Shown piece after piece: positions 1 through 7,825 of a stretch of DNA of 64,000 nt. The notes under the pieces are model-generated. The model had not been told where the DNA came from. It was given only the letters and a program-made list of their open reading frames with translations, and did no database searches. The first letter of the stretch is position 1. Each line of letters starts with the position of its first letter. The stretch is from Nostoc sp. NIES-4103. Its GTDB lineage: Bacteria; Cyanobacteriota; Cyanobacteriia; Cyanobacteriales; Nostocaceae. A program made the translations under genes and the position numbers. The DNA lies in assembly GCF_002368335.1 (NCBI RefSeq), contig NZ_AP018288.1:6329221-6393220 (forward strand). The letters are read 5' to 3'.

Positions 1-420
1 ACTGGGAACTGGGGACTGGGGACTGGGTACTGGGGACTGGGGACTGGGTACTGGGTACTGGGGACTGGGTACTGGGGACTGGGTACTGGGGACTGGGAAA
101 ATATTCCAAAATTTGGGAGGGGTCAGAGCAAATTCCATAATTTTTACGAGTTCTAACCCAATCCCCAATCCCTAATCCCCAATCCCTAATCCCCAGTACC
201 TTTTATAGCCGTCGCCATTAGTGTTAGGACATCAACAGATAATAAAACCTAGACACAAAAAGACTTTTCACCCAGTCCCCAGTCCCTAGTCCCCAGTCCC
301 CAGCTATACTACCTAGTCTCTAAACAGAGGAACGCCACCAATTGATAAGTTAAAAACCCCCACCTAACATACCCAAGGAGGGGGTGTAATAATTATATTT
401 CGATATTTCGCCGCTAGTTG
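1..420. repeat. STRR-rich region downstream of pstB
   Basis: No gene is seen. Positions 1-97 are tandem heptamers alternating ACTGGGG and ACTGGGT. The same family recurs as its complement around 160-200 and 270-302. This is STRR DNA as known from heterocystous cyanobacteria. The pst terminator occupies 352-385. Confidence 0.8.
352..385 (-). terminator. Terminator of the pst operon
   Basis: Read on the minus strand, ACCCCC-T-CCT pairs with AGG-T-GGGGGT around a loop of about 10 nt and is followed by TTTTT (plus-strand 352-356). It lies about 35 bases past the pstB stop codon and has the shape of a Rho-independent terminator. Confidence 0.7.
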
Positions 421-1227
421 TTAACCAAATCTACCGCTGACGTAATCTCTTGTGTCTTGTTGTTTCGGATTGTTAAAAATTACTTCTGTTGAGTCGTATT
501 CTACTAGATAGCCGCTACGATTTCCCTTTTCTGTAGTCTGCACATTGAAAAAGGCAGTCATATCAGAGACGCGTGCGGCTTGCTGCATGTTGTGGGTGAC
601 GATGACAATCGTATACTGCTCTTTGAGTTCGTGAATCAGTTCTTCGACTCGTAGGGTAGAGATGGGGTCTAAAGCAGAGCAAGGTTCATCCATCAGTATA
701 ATTTCAGGTTGCACTGCGATCGCCCGCGCAATACACAATCTTTGTTGTTGTCCACCAGACAAGGACAAGCCACTTTGCCGCAGTTTATCTTTGACTTCAT
801 CCCACAAAGCTGCTTGGCGCAAACTCCGCTCTACCAGTTCGTCCATGTTACCTTTGTAGCCGTTGATTCTGGCACCAAAAGCTATATTTTCATAGATTGA
901 TTTGGGGAAAGGATTAGGTCTTTGAAACACCATCCCAATGCGCCGACGCACTTCTACGGGGTCGATTTCAGGTGCATACAAATTTTTATCGTAATAATAA
1001 ACTTTACCTTCTGCCCGAAATGACTCAATTAAGTCATTCAAACGGTTATAGCATCGCAGTAACGTACTTTTACCACAACCAGAAGGGCCAATAAAGGCTG
1101 TAGCTTTATGCTTGGGGATATCTAGCCAAACATCCCGCACAGCCAAGAAGTTGCCGTAGTATATATTCAGGTTTTCTGTACGTAAAACAGTTTCTGTGCT
1201 ATTCGCGGTGCTAGTGTTGGTAGCCAT
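421..1227 (-). CDS. pstB: Phosphate ABC transporter ATPase PstB
   Basis: ATP-binding subunit of the high-affinity PstSCAB phosphate importer, acting at the cytoplasmic face of the inner membrane. Walker A (GPSGCGKST), the ABC signature (LSGGQQQRLCIARA) and Walker B (IILMDEP) are visible, and length (268 aa) is normal for PstB. The frame stays open 29 codons further upstream, but that would run into pstA. The ATG at 1227 (MATNTSTAN) is chosen because the family-like sequence starts shortly after it. It is the last gene of pstS-pstC-pstA-pstB, 52 bp after pstA and followed by a terminator. The operon is probably controlled by PhoB/SphR through the site upstream of pstS. Confidence 0.95.
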   Translation of the reverse strand: MATNTSTANSTETVLRTENLNIYYGNFLAVRDVWLDIPKHKATAFIGPSGCGKSTLLRCYNRLNDLIESFRAEGKVYYYDKNLYAPEIDPVEVRRRIGMVFQRPNPFPKSIYENIAFGARINGYKGNMDELVERSLRQAALWDEVKDKLRQSGLSLSGGQQQRLCIARAIAVQPEIILMDEPCSALDPISTLRVEELIHELKEQYTIVIVTHNMQQAARVSDMTAFFNVQTTEKGNRSGYLVEYDSTEVIFNNPKQQDTRDYVSGRFG

Positions 1228-1279
1228 AAATGGTCTAGTGTAAGTTTTAGGGATGAACAATACGCCCTGGTCAAATATG

Positions 1280-2164
1280 TCAAGAAGCTTTCTGGCGAGT
1301 TGCCCAGCGAGCAATAATACTGGTGATGAGAACCATCAACACCAAAATCAAAGACGCAGCCCAAGCCAGTGATTTCCAGTTGGCAAATGGAGAAATCGCG
1401 AAGTTATAAACCAAGACAGCAAGGGATGCTGTGGGTTTAAATAAGCCATCAGGCCAGAATGTCGAGAAAAGAGCTGTAAATAGTAAAGGAGCAGTTTCTC
1501 CGGCTGCTCGTGCGATCGCTAATGTTGACCCAGTTACAATAGCAGGTAAAGCAGCTGGCAATACCACCTGTGTTACTGTTTGAAAGTTAGTTGCTCCTAA
1601 GCCTACAGATGCTTGTCGCAAATCTTGCGATACCAATTGTAAAGCTTCATCAGTAGTTTTGACTATAATGGGCAACATCAAAATCGCTAACGCAAACCCT
1701 CCACCCAATGCTGAGTAAGAGCCTAAGTTAAGTTTAACTAAGGTTAAAACTACAACTCCATAGGCAAATACCCCAGCAATAATAGAGGGAACTCCACTAA
1801 GGACATTTGTAGCAAAACGTACTGTTCTAGCTATCTTAGCAGAGCTAAATTCTGTTAAATAAATTGCTGCTATGACACCGAATGGAATACTGATCAGTGC
1901 AGCAATTCCCACCATGAGCAATGTTCCTAAAATAGCATTGCCAAAACCACCTCCTTTTCTCAGGGGTGCGGGTGGCAGTTGGGTAAATACATCTAAGCTT
2001 AAACTGCTAAAGCCTTGAATCAAAACGTAAGAAAGTACTGCCAGCAAAGGCAAAAGTGCCAATAATCCACAGATGAACGCTACCACGGTCATGACTGTAT
2101 TAAACAGTGTTCTGGGAGACATGGGAGCGCGATTCAGACTGCTTTCGGGAAAATGGGAAGTCAT
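1280..2164 (-). CDS. pstA: Phosphate ABC transporter permease PstA
   Basis: Inner-membrane permease subunit that forms the phosphate channel with PstC. The 294-residue protein has about six hydrophobic segments and the binding-protein-dependent permease EAA-type loop, visible as LRQASVGLGATNFQTVTQVVLPAALPAI around residues 175-205. This loop docks onto PstB. It starts 20 bp after the pstC stop, so the two genes are probably cotranscribed. An alternative start 14 codons in (MSPRTLFN) is possible, and neither candidate has a strong ribosome binding site. Identity rests on the family motif and operon context. Confidence 0.94.
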   Translation of the reverse strand: MTSHFPESSLNRAPMSPRTLFNTVMTVVAFICGLLALLPLLAVLSYVLIQGFSSLSLDVFTQLPPAPLRKGGGFGNAILGTLLMVGIAALISIPFGVIAAIYLTEFSSAKIARTVRFATNVLSGVPSIIAGVFAYGVVVLTLVKLNLGSYSALGGGFALAILMLPIIVKTTDEALQLVSQDLRQASVGLGATNFQTVTQVVLPAALPAIVTGSTLAIARAAGETAPLLFTALFSTFWPDGLFKPTASLAVLVYNFAISPFANWKSLAWAASLILVLMVLITSIIARWATRQKAS

Positions 2165-2184
2165 AATATAACTTATTAAGTATG

Positions 2185-3135
2185 CTACAGTCGCTTGACT
2201 CGGAGAACGATCAACTCTGCCATGATATTGACAACAAGCGTTAACACAAATAAAACTAAAGCAGCATACATTAAAGCCGCAACTTGCAAACCACTAGCTT
2301 CTGAGAATTGATTTGCTAGTAGAGAAGAAATGGTATTGGCTGGTGCTAAAACTGACAAACTAATATTGTTGGAGTTTCCAATCAACATTGTTACAGCCAT
2401 TGTTTCTCCCATCGCCCGACCAAGGGCCAGCATGACAGCACTAACGATGCCAGAAAAAGCCGCAGGGATGAGAACCTGAAAAATTGTTTCCCAACGCGTT
2501 GCTCCTAATCCCACGGATGCTTGGCGTAAACTGGAAGGTACAGAAATCAAGGCATCACGAGATATGGCTGTGATAATTGGCAAGGTCATAATTGCCAAAA
2601 TCACTCCCGCAGGTAACATTCCCGGGCCTTGAGGAGTTGTACTAAAAATCGGTAGCCAGCCAAAATAAGTATTGAGCCATTTCCCCAAACTGGATAATAT
2701 TGGCACTAAAACAAAAAGTCCCCATACACCATAAACAACGCTGGGAATAGCAGCGAGAAGTTCTACTAAAAATACTAGTACCAGCCGCACCTTGGCAGGA
2801 AGAAAATTCTCACTTAATAAAACAGCTGTGCCAACACCGATGGGTACAGCTATCAATAAACCAATAAAAGAACTGACTAAAGTTCCATAAACTTGAGGCA
2901 GCACTCCGTAGTCGTCTTTAACCGGATTCCAAGTGCTATTAGCTAAAAAGCCTAAACCAAATTTTTGGATAGCAGGCCAGGCATCACGAGTCACCTGTAA
3001 GGCTATCCATAATAAAGTGGCGGCCACTGCCAATGCAAAAATCCGAGTTAGCCAAATAAAGCTTCGATCTAGCGACTTTTCTACTTCTGAGCGATTTTTA
3101 ATTGCTGATTGCAAATTCTGAGAATTTGTAGCCAT
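2185..3135 (-). CDS. pstC: Phosphate ABC transporter permease PstC
   Basis: Second inner-membrane subunit of the phosphate importer, 316 aa. A hydrophobic N-terminal segment near residues 29-47 is followed by a long periplasmic loop (WNPVKDDYGVLPQVYGTL) and further membrane spans. The EAA-type loop LRQASVGLGATRWETIFQVLIPAA lies around residues 203-226. The gene follows pstS by 193 bp and precedes pstA by 20 bp. ATG at 3135 gives MATNSQNL and a normal family length. Function is inferred from family and position. Confidence 0.95.
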   Translation of the reverse strand: MATNSQNLQSAIKNRSEVEKSLDRSFIWLTRIFALAVAATLLWIALQVTRDAWPAIQKFGLGFLANSTWNPVKDDYGVLPQVYGTLVSSFIGLLIAVPIGVGTAVLLSENFLPAKVRLVLVFLVELLAAIPSVVYGVWGLFVLVPILSSLGKWLNTYFGWLPIFSTTPQGPGMLPAGVILAIMTLPIITAISRDALISVPSSLRQASVGLGATRWETIFQVLIPAAFSGIVSAVMLALGRAMGETMAVTMLIGNSNNISLSVLAPANTISSLLANQFSEASGLQVAALMYAALVLFVLTLVVNIMAELIVLRVKRL

Positions 3136-3328
3136 GACTACTGACTTTAATTATTAAATCAGAAAAAATTGTGAGAAGGAACCAGATTTGTGAAGTTGTC
3201 GCTGCATCATTTTTTAAATCTGAGACATCTGTACAACAGAATTGATACTTAGATAATGCTTAGACCAATCTACTGCTGACTATAGATGTCTCATGATTTG
3301 ACTCAAAGTTATTGACTCTTCCTTTATA

Positions 3329-4513
3329 CTATTTGCTGGCGCTGTTTTTGCTACCACTTACAGCGATTTTATACTCAGGACTAATTTGATCGGCAGCCGC
3401 AGCCACTTTTGTAACCACGCTTTGGGGTAGAGGAACATACCCTAGTTCTGGTGCAATTTTTTGACCTTCAGTCAAGGCGTACTCAATCATTGCCTCCATA
3501 GCCTTAGCTTTTGCAGCATCAGGATATTTTTTATATGCCAAAATCCATGAGTAGCTGACAATGGGATAGGAATCTGCACCTTCAGGATCGGCAATAAAAG
3601 CGCGGAGATTGTCTGGAAGCACTACTGCTTCTAATGTTTTAGCGGCTGACTGGTCGTTATCTACAATAAATTTGCCTGCTTTATTTTCTAAAGCAGCAAA
3701 CTTGATATTATTTTGTTTGGCGTAACCATATTCAATGTAGCCAATAGAACCTTGGTTTTGTTGAATTTGCGTGGTTACCCCTTCATTGCCTTTACCACCA
3801 ACTCCCACGGGCCAGTTGACAGTCTTGCCTTCTCCCACTTTAGTCTTCCACTCTGGACTGATGGCACTGAGATGTTTTGTAAACACACCTGTAGTTCCAC
3901 TACCATCAGAACGATACACAACTGTAATTGGTTGATTGGGTAAATTGACGCCTGGGTTGGCAGCAGCAATTTTTGGATCGTTCCAGGTCTTGATTTTGCC
4001 CAGTAAGATGTCAGTATAAACTGCCCGTGGTAGTTTTAATTCCGGGACATCTGGCAAGTTGTAAGCCAGGACAATACTACCAGCTGTTACTGGCAACAAA
4101 AGTACGCCCTTATCTTGTGGTACTTTCTGGATTTCATCATCCTTCATGGCAACATCGCTGGCACCAAAGTCCACAGTACCTTTGATAAATTGCTCAACTC
4201 CAGCACCGCTACCAACTGACTGATAGTTAACTTGTAGGTTGGGATATTTTTTGTTTAAATCGGTGAACCAACTCGCATAAAGTGGTGCTGGGAAAGAAGC
4301 ACCTGCACCAGTTACTGTTAAATTTCCACCAATATCTAACTTGGCTGGACTTGAAGCTGTAGCATCTTTAACTGTGCCAGAAGTAGCATCTTTAGTACCA
4401 GTGTCATTAGTGGCTTGCTGTCCACCACAAGCGGCTAAACTCAGTGTCAGTGCAAACACTGTTAAAGAAGCGGTGAATTTGTGATTTTTGATTACGTGTA
4501 AATGTGAAAGCAT
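3329..4513 (-). CDS. pstS: Phosphate-binding lipoprotein PstS
   Basis: Periplasmic phosphate-binding protein that delivers phosphate to PstCA. A hydrophobic signal peptide ends in the lipobox LAAC, so the mature protein is probably membrane-anchored through Cys. Phosphate-site motifs are visible: GAGASFPAPLY, SVGSGAG, FGASDVAM and RSDGSGTT. The frame extends to a TTG at 4522; the ATG at 4513 (MLSHLHVIK) is preferred. It is first in the operon, and a Pho-box-like tandem repeat lies 66-84 bp upstream of the start. A 193-bp gap to pstC may allow differential expression of the binding protein, which is usual for such operons. Confidence 0.95.
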   Translation of the reverse strand: MLSHLHVIKNHKFTASLTVFALTLSLAACGGQQATNDTGTKDATSGTVKDATASSPAKLDIGGNLTVTGAGASFPAPLYASWFTDLNKKYPNLQVNYQSVGSGAGVEQFIKGTVDFGASDVAMKDDEIQKVPQDKGVLLLPVTAGSIVLAYNLPDVPELKLPRAVYTDILLGKIKTWNDPKIAAANPGVNLPNQPITVVYRSDGSGTTGVFTKHLSAISPEWKTKVGEGKTVNWPVGVGGKGNEGVTTQIQQNQGSIGYIEYGYAKQNNIKFAALENKAGKFIVDNDQSAAKTLEAVVLPDNLRAFIADPEGADSYPIVSYSWILAYKKYPDAAKAKAMEAMIEYALTEGQKIAPELGYVPLPQSVVTKVAAAADQISPEYKIAVSGSKNSASK

Positions 4514-4578
4514 CGCTGTCAATTTTTACTAAATTTCCAGGGGAGCGCTTTTAAGATACCTCTAAAAAATAGAGATCA

Positions 4579-4597
4579 AGGTAAACGCAAGGTTAAC
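4579..4597 (-). promoter_or_regulatory. Pho box upstream of pstS
   Basis: On the minus strand there are two 8-bp direct repeats, GTTAACCT (4590-4597) and GTTTACCT (4579-4586), with 11-bp periodicity. This matches the cyanobacterial Pho box, which consists of tandem YTTAACCT-like octamers with 3-bp spacers bound by SphR/PhoB. A third repeat at the next 11-bp step is poor. The site lies directly upstream of pstS, where phosphate-starvation control is expected. Confidence 0.7.
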
Positions 4598-5047
4598 AAA
4601 CCGAAAAAATCATATTTTTTTTAGATAAATCTCAAAAATTTTGTTTTTCTTTTTTGGCTAAAATTTATACCTACTAGTGTAAAAGTAGGTAATCTGTAGT
4701 ATTTGTAATTTATATTTACAAAACTTGACTGCTGGTGTAACTTGATAGATCTATTTATCAAAAAACGTATTTTGTCAACAAAGTATGGTATTCTAGAGTA
4801 ATTATGATTTTTTATATATTAAGGATCGCAACTTCCTCAGCAGCGCAAAAGGCAAGGGCTAGACGACTAGTTGATGAAACTGTTACTGATGCTCAACACA
4901 ATAACCAAACCAGGTGGCTTAACTTAACGGGAGCGATCGTCTAAATACCAATTGCAAATAACATACAGAAAACTTTGATGCCAATCCAATACAGTAAATC
5001 AACTGTACAGGTTACAAATTTTACCTTATTACTTAAATATTAATTTT

Positions 5048-5158
5048 TATAGTTGTAGTCACATGAGTTAGGACAGTCTTGATTGCTCAAGGTCTTGTAT
5101 GAACCCAGTTTCTACTTAGCACAAGCGCACTTTGCTATATTTGCTGTAACTATAAACT
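5048..5158 (+). repeat. Dispersed repeat, copy A
   Basis: Starts TATAGTTGTAGTCACATGAG and continues through TTGATTGCTCAAGG. Related copies lie at 37821-37920 (plus) and about 49390-49485 (minus). The outer ends (TTTATAGTTGTAG and, inverted, GTTTATAGTTACAG) look like short terminal inverted repeats. Confidence 0.5.
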
Positions 5159-5346
5159 ATTCCTCAGCCAAGAGAAAAGGAATTATAAATATTTAAGCCA
5201 TAATGACACAAACAGAAAAGCCACCAACCAAAAAGGCAAAAAAAATGCTAGTACTTAAGGGTTTAGCACAAATGTTAGTTAGATAATTAATGCATATACA
5301 AGTTATTATTGCTTTTCACTCTTGCCTTTTCGTCTTTGCCTAATAA

Positions 5347-5934
5347 ATGTTTGCTGCTTCCAATCAATTACTATGGTCTATGATTGGCTTACTCCTAACA
5401 ATGGGTGGCACATTGCTAGAAGCTCGTGGTGTAACTTTCCCTTGGAGTTGGAGTCAGCACGGAATTCAGACTTATTCTTTAGGTGTCAGCTGTCAAGTTG
5501 GTGCAGTGTTACTAGTAGGTTGCTTAGGGGGCAAAAATGCAGGTGCATTGTCACAAATTGCCTATTTAGTCATGGGGTTGACCTTGTTACCTGTTTTTGA
5601 GAATGGTGGGGGTATTGGTTATATCAAGTTATCTCAATTTGGGTATCTGCTAGGCTTTATCCCCGGAGCATGGATTTGTGGCTTAATTGCCTTTAAAGCT
5701 AGACCCAGACTAGAAAGTCTTGCTTTTAGTTGTGTTTGTGGTTTAATAACCATCCACCTGTGTGGTATTACTTATCTGATGATTAGTTATTTCTTTCAGT
5801 GGAAAGGTACAGAAAATTTGCCATTCATCCAAGCGATATTTACATACTCCTGGTTTTTAGTACCGGGTCAACTGAGTGTAGTCTGTGCCGTTACTGTAAT
5901 AGCATATGTATTACGTCATTTAATGTTTTACTAG
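5347..5934 (+). CDS. bioY: Biotin transporter BioY
   Basis: Substrate-binding (S) component of an ECF-type biotin transporter, or a stand-alone biotin transporter, in the inner membrane. The 195-residue protein is hydrophobic with about six membrane segments. The family-typical stretch ENGGGIGYIKLSQFGYLLGFIPGAWICG is visible around residues 86-113. ATG at 5347 gives a normal family length. lspA follows 122 bp downstream on the same strand, so cotranscription is possible across an STRR-filled gap. No EcfA or EcfT genes are nearby, and the energising module would have to be elsewhere. Confidence 0.85.
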   Translation: MFAASNQLLWSMIGLLLTMGGTLLEARGVTFPWSWSQHGIQTYSLGVSCQVGAVLLVGCLGGKNAGALSQIAYLVMGLTLLPVFENGGGIGYIKLSQFGYLLGFIPGAWICGLIAFKARPRLESLAFSCVCGLITIHLCGITYLMISYFFQWKGTENLPFIQAIFTYSWFLVPGQLSVVCAVTVIAYVLRHLMFY

Positions 5935-5935
5935 T

Positions 5936-6050
5936 AAGTTGTCAGTTGTCAGTTGTCAATAAGGGCCCAAACCCTTGTGTCCATAATTTGTCAGTTGTCA
6001 GTTGCTATTGACTATTGACCATTGACTATTGACCATTGACTATTGACTAA
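5936..6050. repeat. STRR blocks between bioY and lspA
   Basis: Two heptamer families occur in tandem: TTGTCAG (about 5936-5960 and 5988-6003) and TTGACTA/TTGACCA (about 6008-6046). They fill most of the gap and end just before the lspA ATG. Confidence 0.85.
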
Positions 6051-6056
6051 TTCACT

Positions 6057-6527
6057 ATGCGCTTAAAAAATCGTCTCTTCTGGATTGCTGCTTTCATTGC
6101 TTTTTTCTTAGACCAACTCACAAAATACTGGGTGGTGCAAACCTTTACCAAGGGACAAACACTACCACTTTTACCAGAGATATTCCATATTACCTACGTG
6201 ACTAACACTGGCGCAGCTTTTAGTCTGTTCAGTGGAAAAGTAGAGTGGTTGCGTTGGCTATCTTTGGGAGTAAGTTTGGTATTAATAGGACTTGCATCGT
6301 TTGGCCCAGTCTTAAACCGTTGGGATCAATTAGGCTATGGCTTAATTTTAGGTGGAGCGGTAGGTAATGGCATTGATCGCTTTGTTTTAGGCTATGTGGT
6401 TGATTTTCTTGATTTTCGCTTGATTAATTTTGCTGTGTTTAATATTGCAGATTCCTTTATCAGTATCGGTATTGTTTGTTTACTAATTGGTTCTTTACAA
6501 AAAACCCCAACTTCAAATCACAGGTAG
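6057..6527 (+). CDS. lspA: Lipoprotein signal peptidase LspA
   Basis: Signal peptidase II, an aspartic protease of the inner membrane that removes signal peptides from diacylglyceryl-modified prolipoproteins. The 156-residue protein has four hydrophobic segments. Both catalytic-Asp motifs are present: GGAVGNGIDR in the third segment region and FNIADS near residue 133. The early DQLTKYWV motif and TNTGAAFSLF are also family-typical. It lies downstream of bioY and is followed by a strong hairpin terminator. Substrates in this window would include PstS and the nitrate-binding protein NrtA. Confidence 0.95.
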   Translation: MRLKNRLFWIAAFIAFFLDQLTKYWVVQTFTKGQTLPLLPEIFHITYVTNTGAAFSLFSGKVEWLRWLSLGVSLVLIGLASFGPVLNRWDQLGYGLILGGAVGNGIDRFVLGYVVDFLDFRLINFAVFNIADSFISIGIVCLLIGSLQKTPTSNHR

Positions 6528-6600
6528 CTTTACTTGTTTTATACTTACTTTCGGTGAGTAGAGAGTAGGGAGTAAGTTTATCAAATTAACCTTAAACTTT

Positions 6601-6645
6601 AAAACCCTTTCTATGTCTTGCTATGCAAGGCAAAGAAAGGGTTTT
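6601..6645. terminator. Bidirectional terminator between lspA and the repeat protein gene
   Basis: AAAACCCTTTCT (6601-6612) pairs perfectly with AGAAAGGGTTTT (6634-6645), with a smaller nested stem CTTG/CAAG inside. It is A-rich on one side and T-rich on the other and sits between convergent genes. Confidence 0.75.
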
Positions 6646-6718
6646 GGTGATTTATCTGGAAGATACTCAGATGCACCGATTATTATTTATGGCAAATGGG
6701 TATCAGAAGATGCCTTAA

Positions 6719-7405
6719 TTAATTGCCTGTAGTCGGAGTTTTTGGCAAACCAGAGTCTGGAACAGTGCTAGGAGAGCTTGTACCTGGTTCGTTAGTGCTA
6801 CCAGGAGTTGTAGGCTCAGGTGATGTTGAGCTTCCTGGTGCTGGGGTTATGTTGCTAGGAGTTGTAGGCTCAGGTGATGTTGAGCTTCCTGGTGCTGGGG
6901 TTATGTTGCTAGGAGTTGTAGGCTCAGGTGATGTTGAGCTTCCTGGTGCTGGGGTTATGTTGTCAGGAGTTGTAGGTTCAGTTGAGCTTCCTGGTATTGG
7001 AGTTGTATTCTCAGGAGTTGTAGGTTCACTAGAACTTCCTGGTGCTGGGGTTGTGTTAGTAGGACTGCCAGGCCCAGGTGTTGTGATGTTTTCTGGTGTA
7101 GTGCTAGTGTCAGGAGTAGTACCACTATCAGAAGGCGAGGTTGCTGGTACTGTAGTACTGCCAGGGGTGCTGGGAGTGACTGCTGTACCACCCGGACAAC
7201 TCGAATTTAGGGGAAAACGCTCACACAGAATTTTAAATGCATCTGGTGACAGATTGTATTTGTTTACTGAATTCCCCGTTGTTGAACTCGTAGATGAGTC
7301 ATTAGATTGCGCTATCTGGGATTTACTGGATTGAGCAACAGCAACACTGGTAGTGAGTGCCAAAGTTAGAGCTGTACCAATCAAAGTCAGAGATTTTCCC
7401 TTCAT
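6719..7405 (-). CDS. Secreted Pro/Thr/Ser-rich repeat protein
   Basis: 228 residues. A Sec-type signal peptide covers about residues 1-25 (MKGKSLTLIGTALTLAL...AVAQ). It is followed by a small conserved-looking segment, YNLSPDAFKILCERFPLNSSCPGG, with two cysteines. The rest is low-complexity Pro/Thr/Ser/Gly. It includes three near-identical 18-residue repeats (TTPSNITPAPGSSTSPEP) encoded by 54-bp DNA repeats (about 6800-6960). It looks exported and unfolded, perhaps a cell-wall or sheath linker. I do not recognise a characterised homologue, although short cyanobacterial proteins with an LSPDAFxILCxRFPLNSxC core are familiar. The bidirectional terminator lies after its stop. Confidence 0.75.
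   Translation of the reverse strand: MKGKSLTLIGTALTLALTTSVAVAQSSKSQIAQSNDSSTSSTTGNSVNKYNLSPDAFKILCERFPLNSSCPGGTAVTPSTPGSTTVPATSPSDSGTTPDTSTTPENITTPGPGSPTNTTPAPGSSSEPTTPENTTPIPGSSTEPTTPDNITPAPGSSTSPEPTTPSNITPAPGSSTSPEPTTPSNITPAPGSSTSPEPTTPGSTNEPGTSSPSTVPDSGLPKTPTTGN
6810..6975. repeat. 54-bp tandem repeat inside the secreted protein gene
   Basis: Three copies of a unit that includes GAGCTTCCTGGTGCTGGGGT and TTGTAGGCTCAGGTGATGTT, followed by shorter degenerate copies. The near-identity of the units suggests recent expansion and a site variable in copy number. Confidence 0.85.
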
Positions 7406-7825
7406 TCTGAATTAACCTCAACGGAAACGGAACTCTCCGCCCATTAAACCAGACAATAGTTCACAGAAAATCTTCCTAAATGAAGATGTTTAGTATTGCT
7501 TCTAAAGGCGCAGATATGTTAAAGCAGTAGGTTCTAGTTTGGAGAAATACAAAAATCAAAGTGCTAGCTGTTGTGACTCAACAAAGTAATGGTAAATAAA
7601 ATAACTATTACACTGTAAGGATTATAATTTTAATTTATGTAAAAAACTAACGACGAACAAGAAGTAATTTCACTTATTTTAGATATTTTTGTTGTTAAGA
7701 TTGAATCGATTATAAATCAGTACAACAAATTAATGCTTTGGCTTATGAGTAAAATGATGAAAGACCTGTATTAAGATAGCCATTTACTCGATTCTTGAAT
7801 AAATCAATTGTGATGTGAATAGCCG
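7406..7825. other. Divergent promoter region
   Basis: 420 bp between the divergent secreted-repeat gene and the FHA-PBP gene. It is AT-rich. I see no further gene, no RNA structure and no recognised operator. Confidence 0.5.

Larger units (their letters stand above)
4514..5346. other. Long intergenic region between pstS and bioY
   Basis: About 830 bp with no convincing gene. It is very AT-rich near pstS and holds the Pho box. A 46-codon reading frame (4804-4944, MIFYILRIATSSAAQ start) has no clear ribosome binding site and no recognised family. A dispersed repeat (5048-5158) shared with two other places follows. Promoters for pstS (minus) and bioY (plus) must lie here. Confidence 0.6.

Noticed and set aside
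1..97. CRISPR-like tandem repeats
   Set aside because: Units are 7 bp with no unique spacers and no cas genes nearby; they are STRRs.
6723..7334. 203-codon frame opposite the secreted repeat protein
   Set aside because: Mirror of the repetitive Pro/Thr codons; no signal or family; the minus-strand frame has a signal peptide and conserved core.
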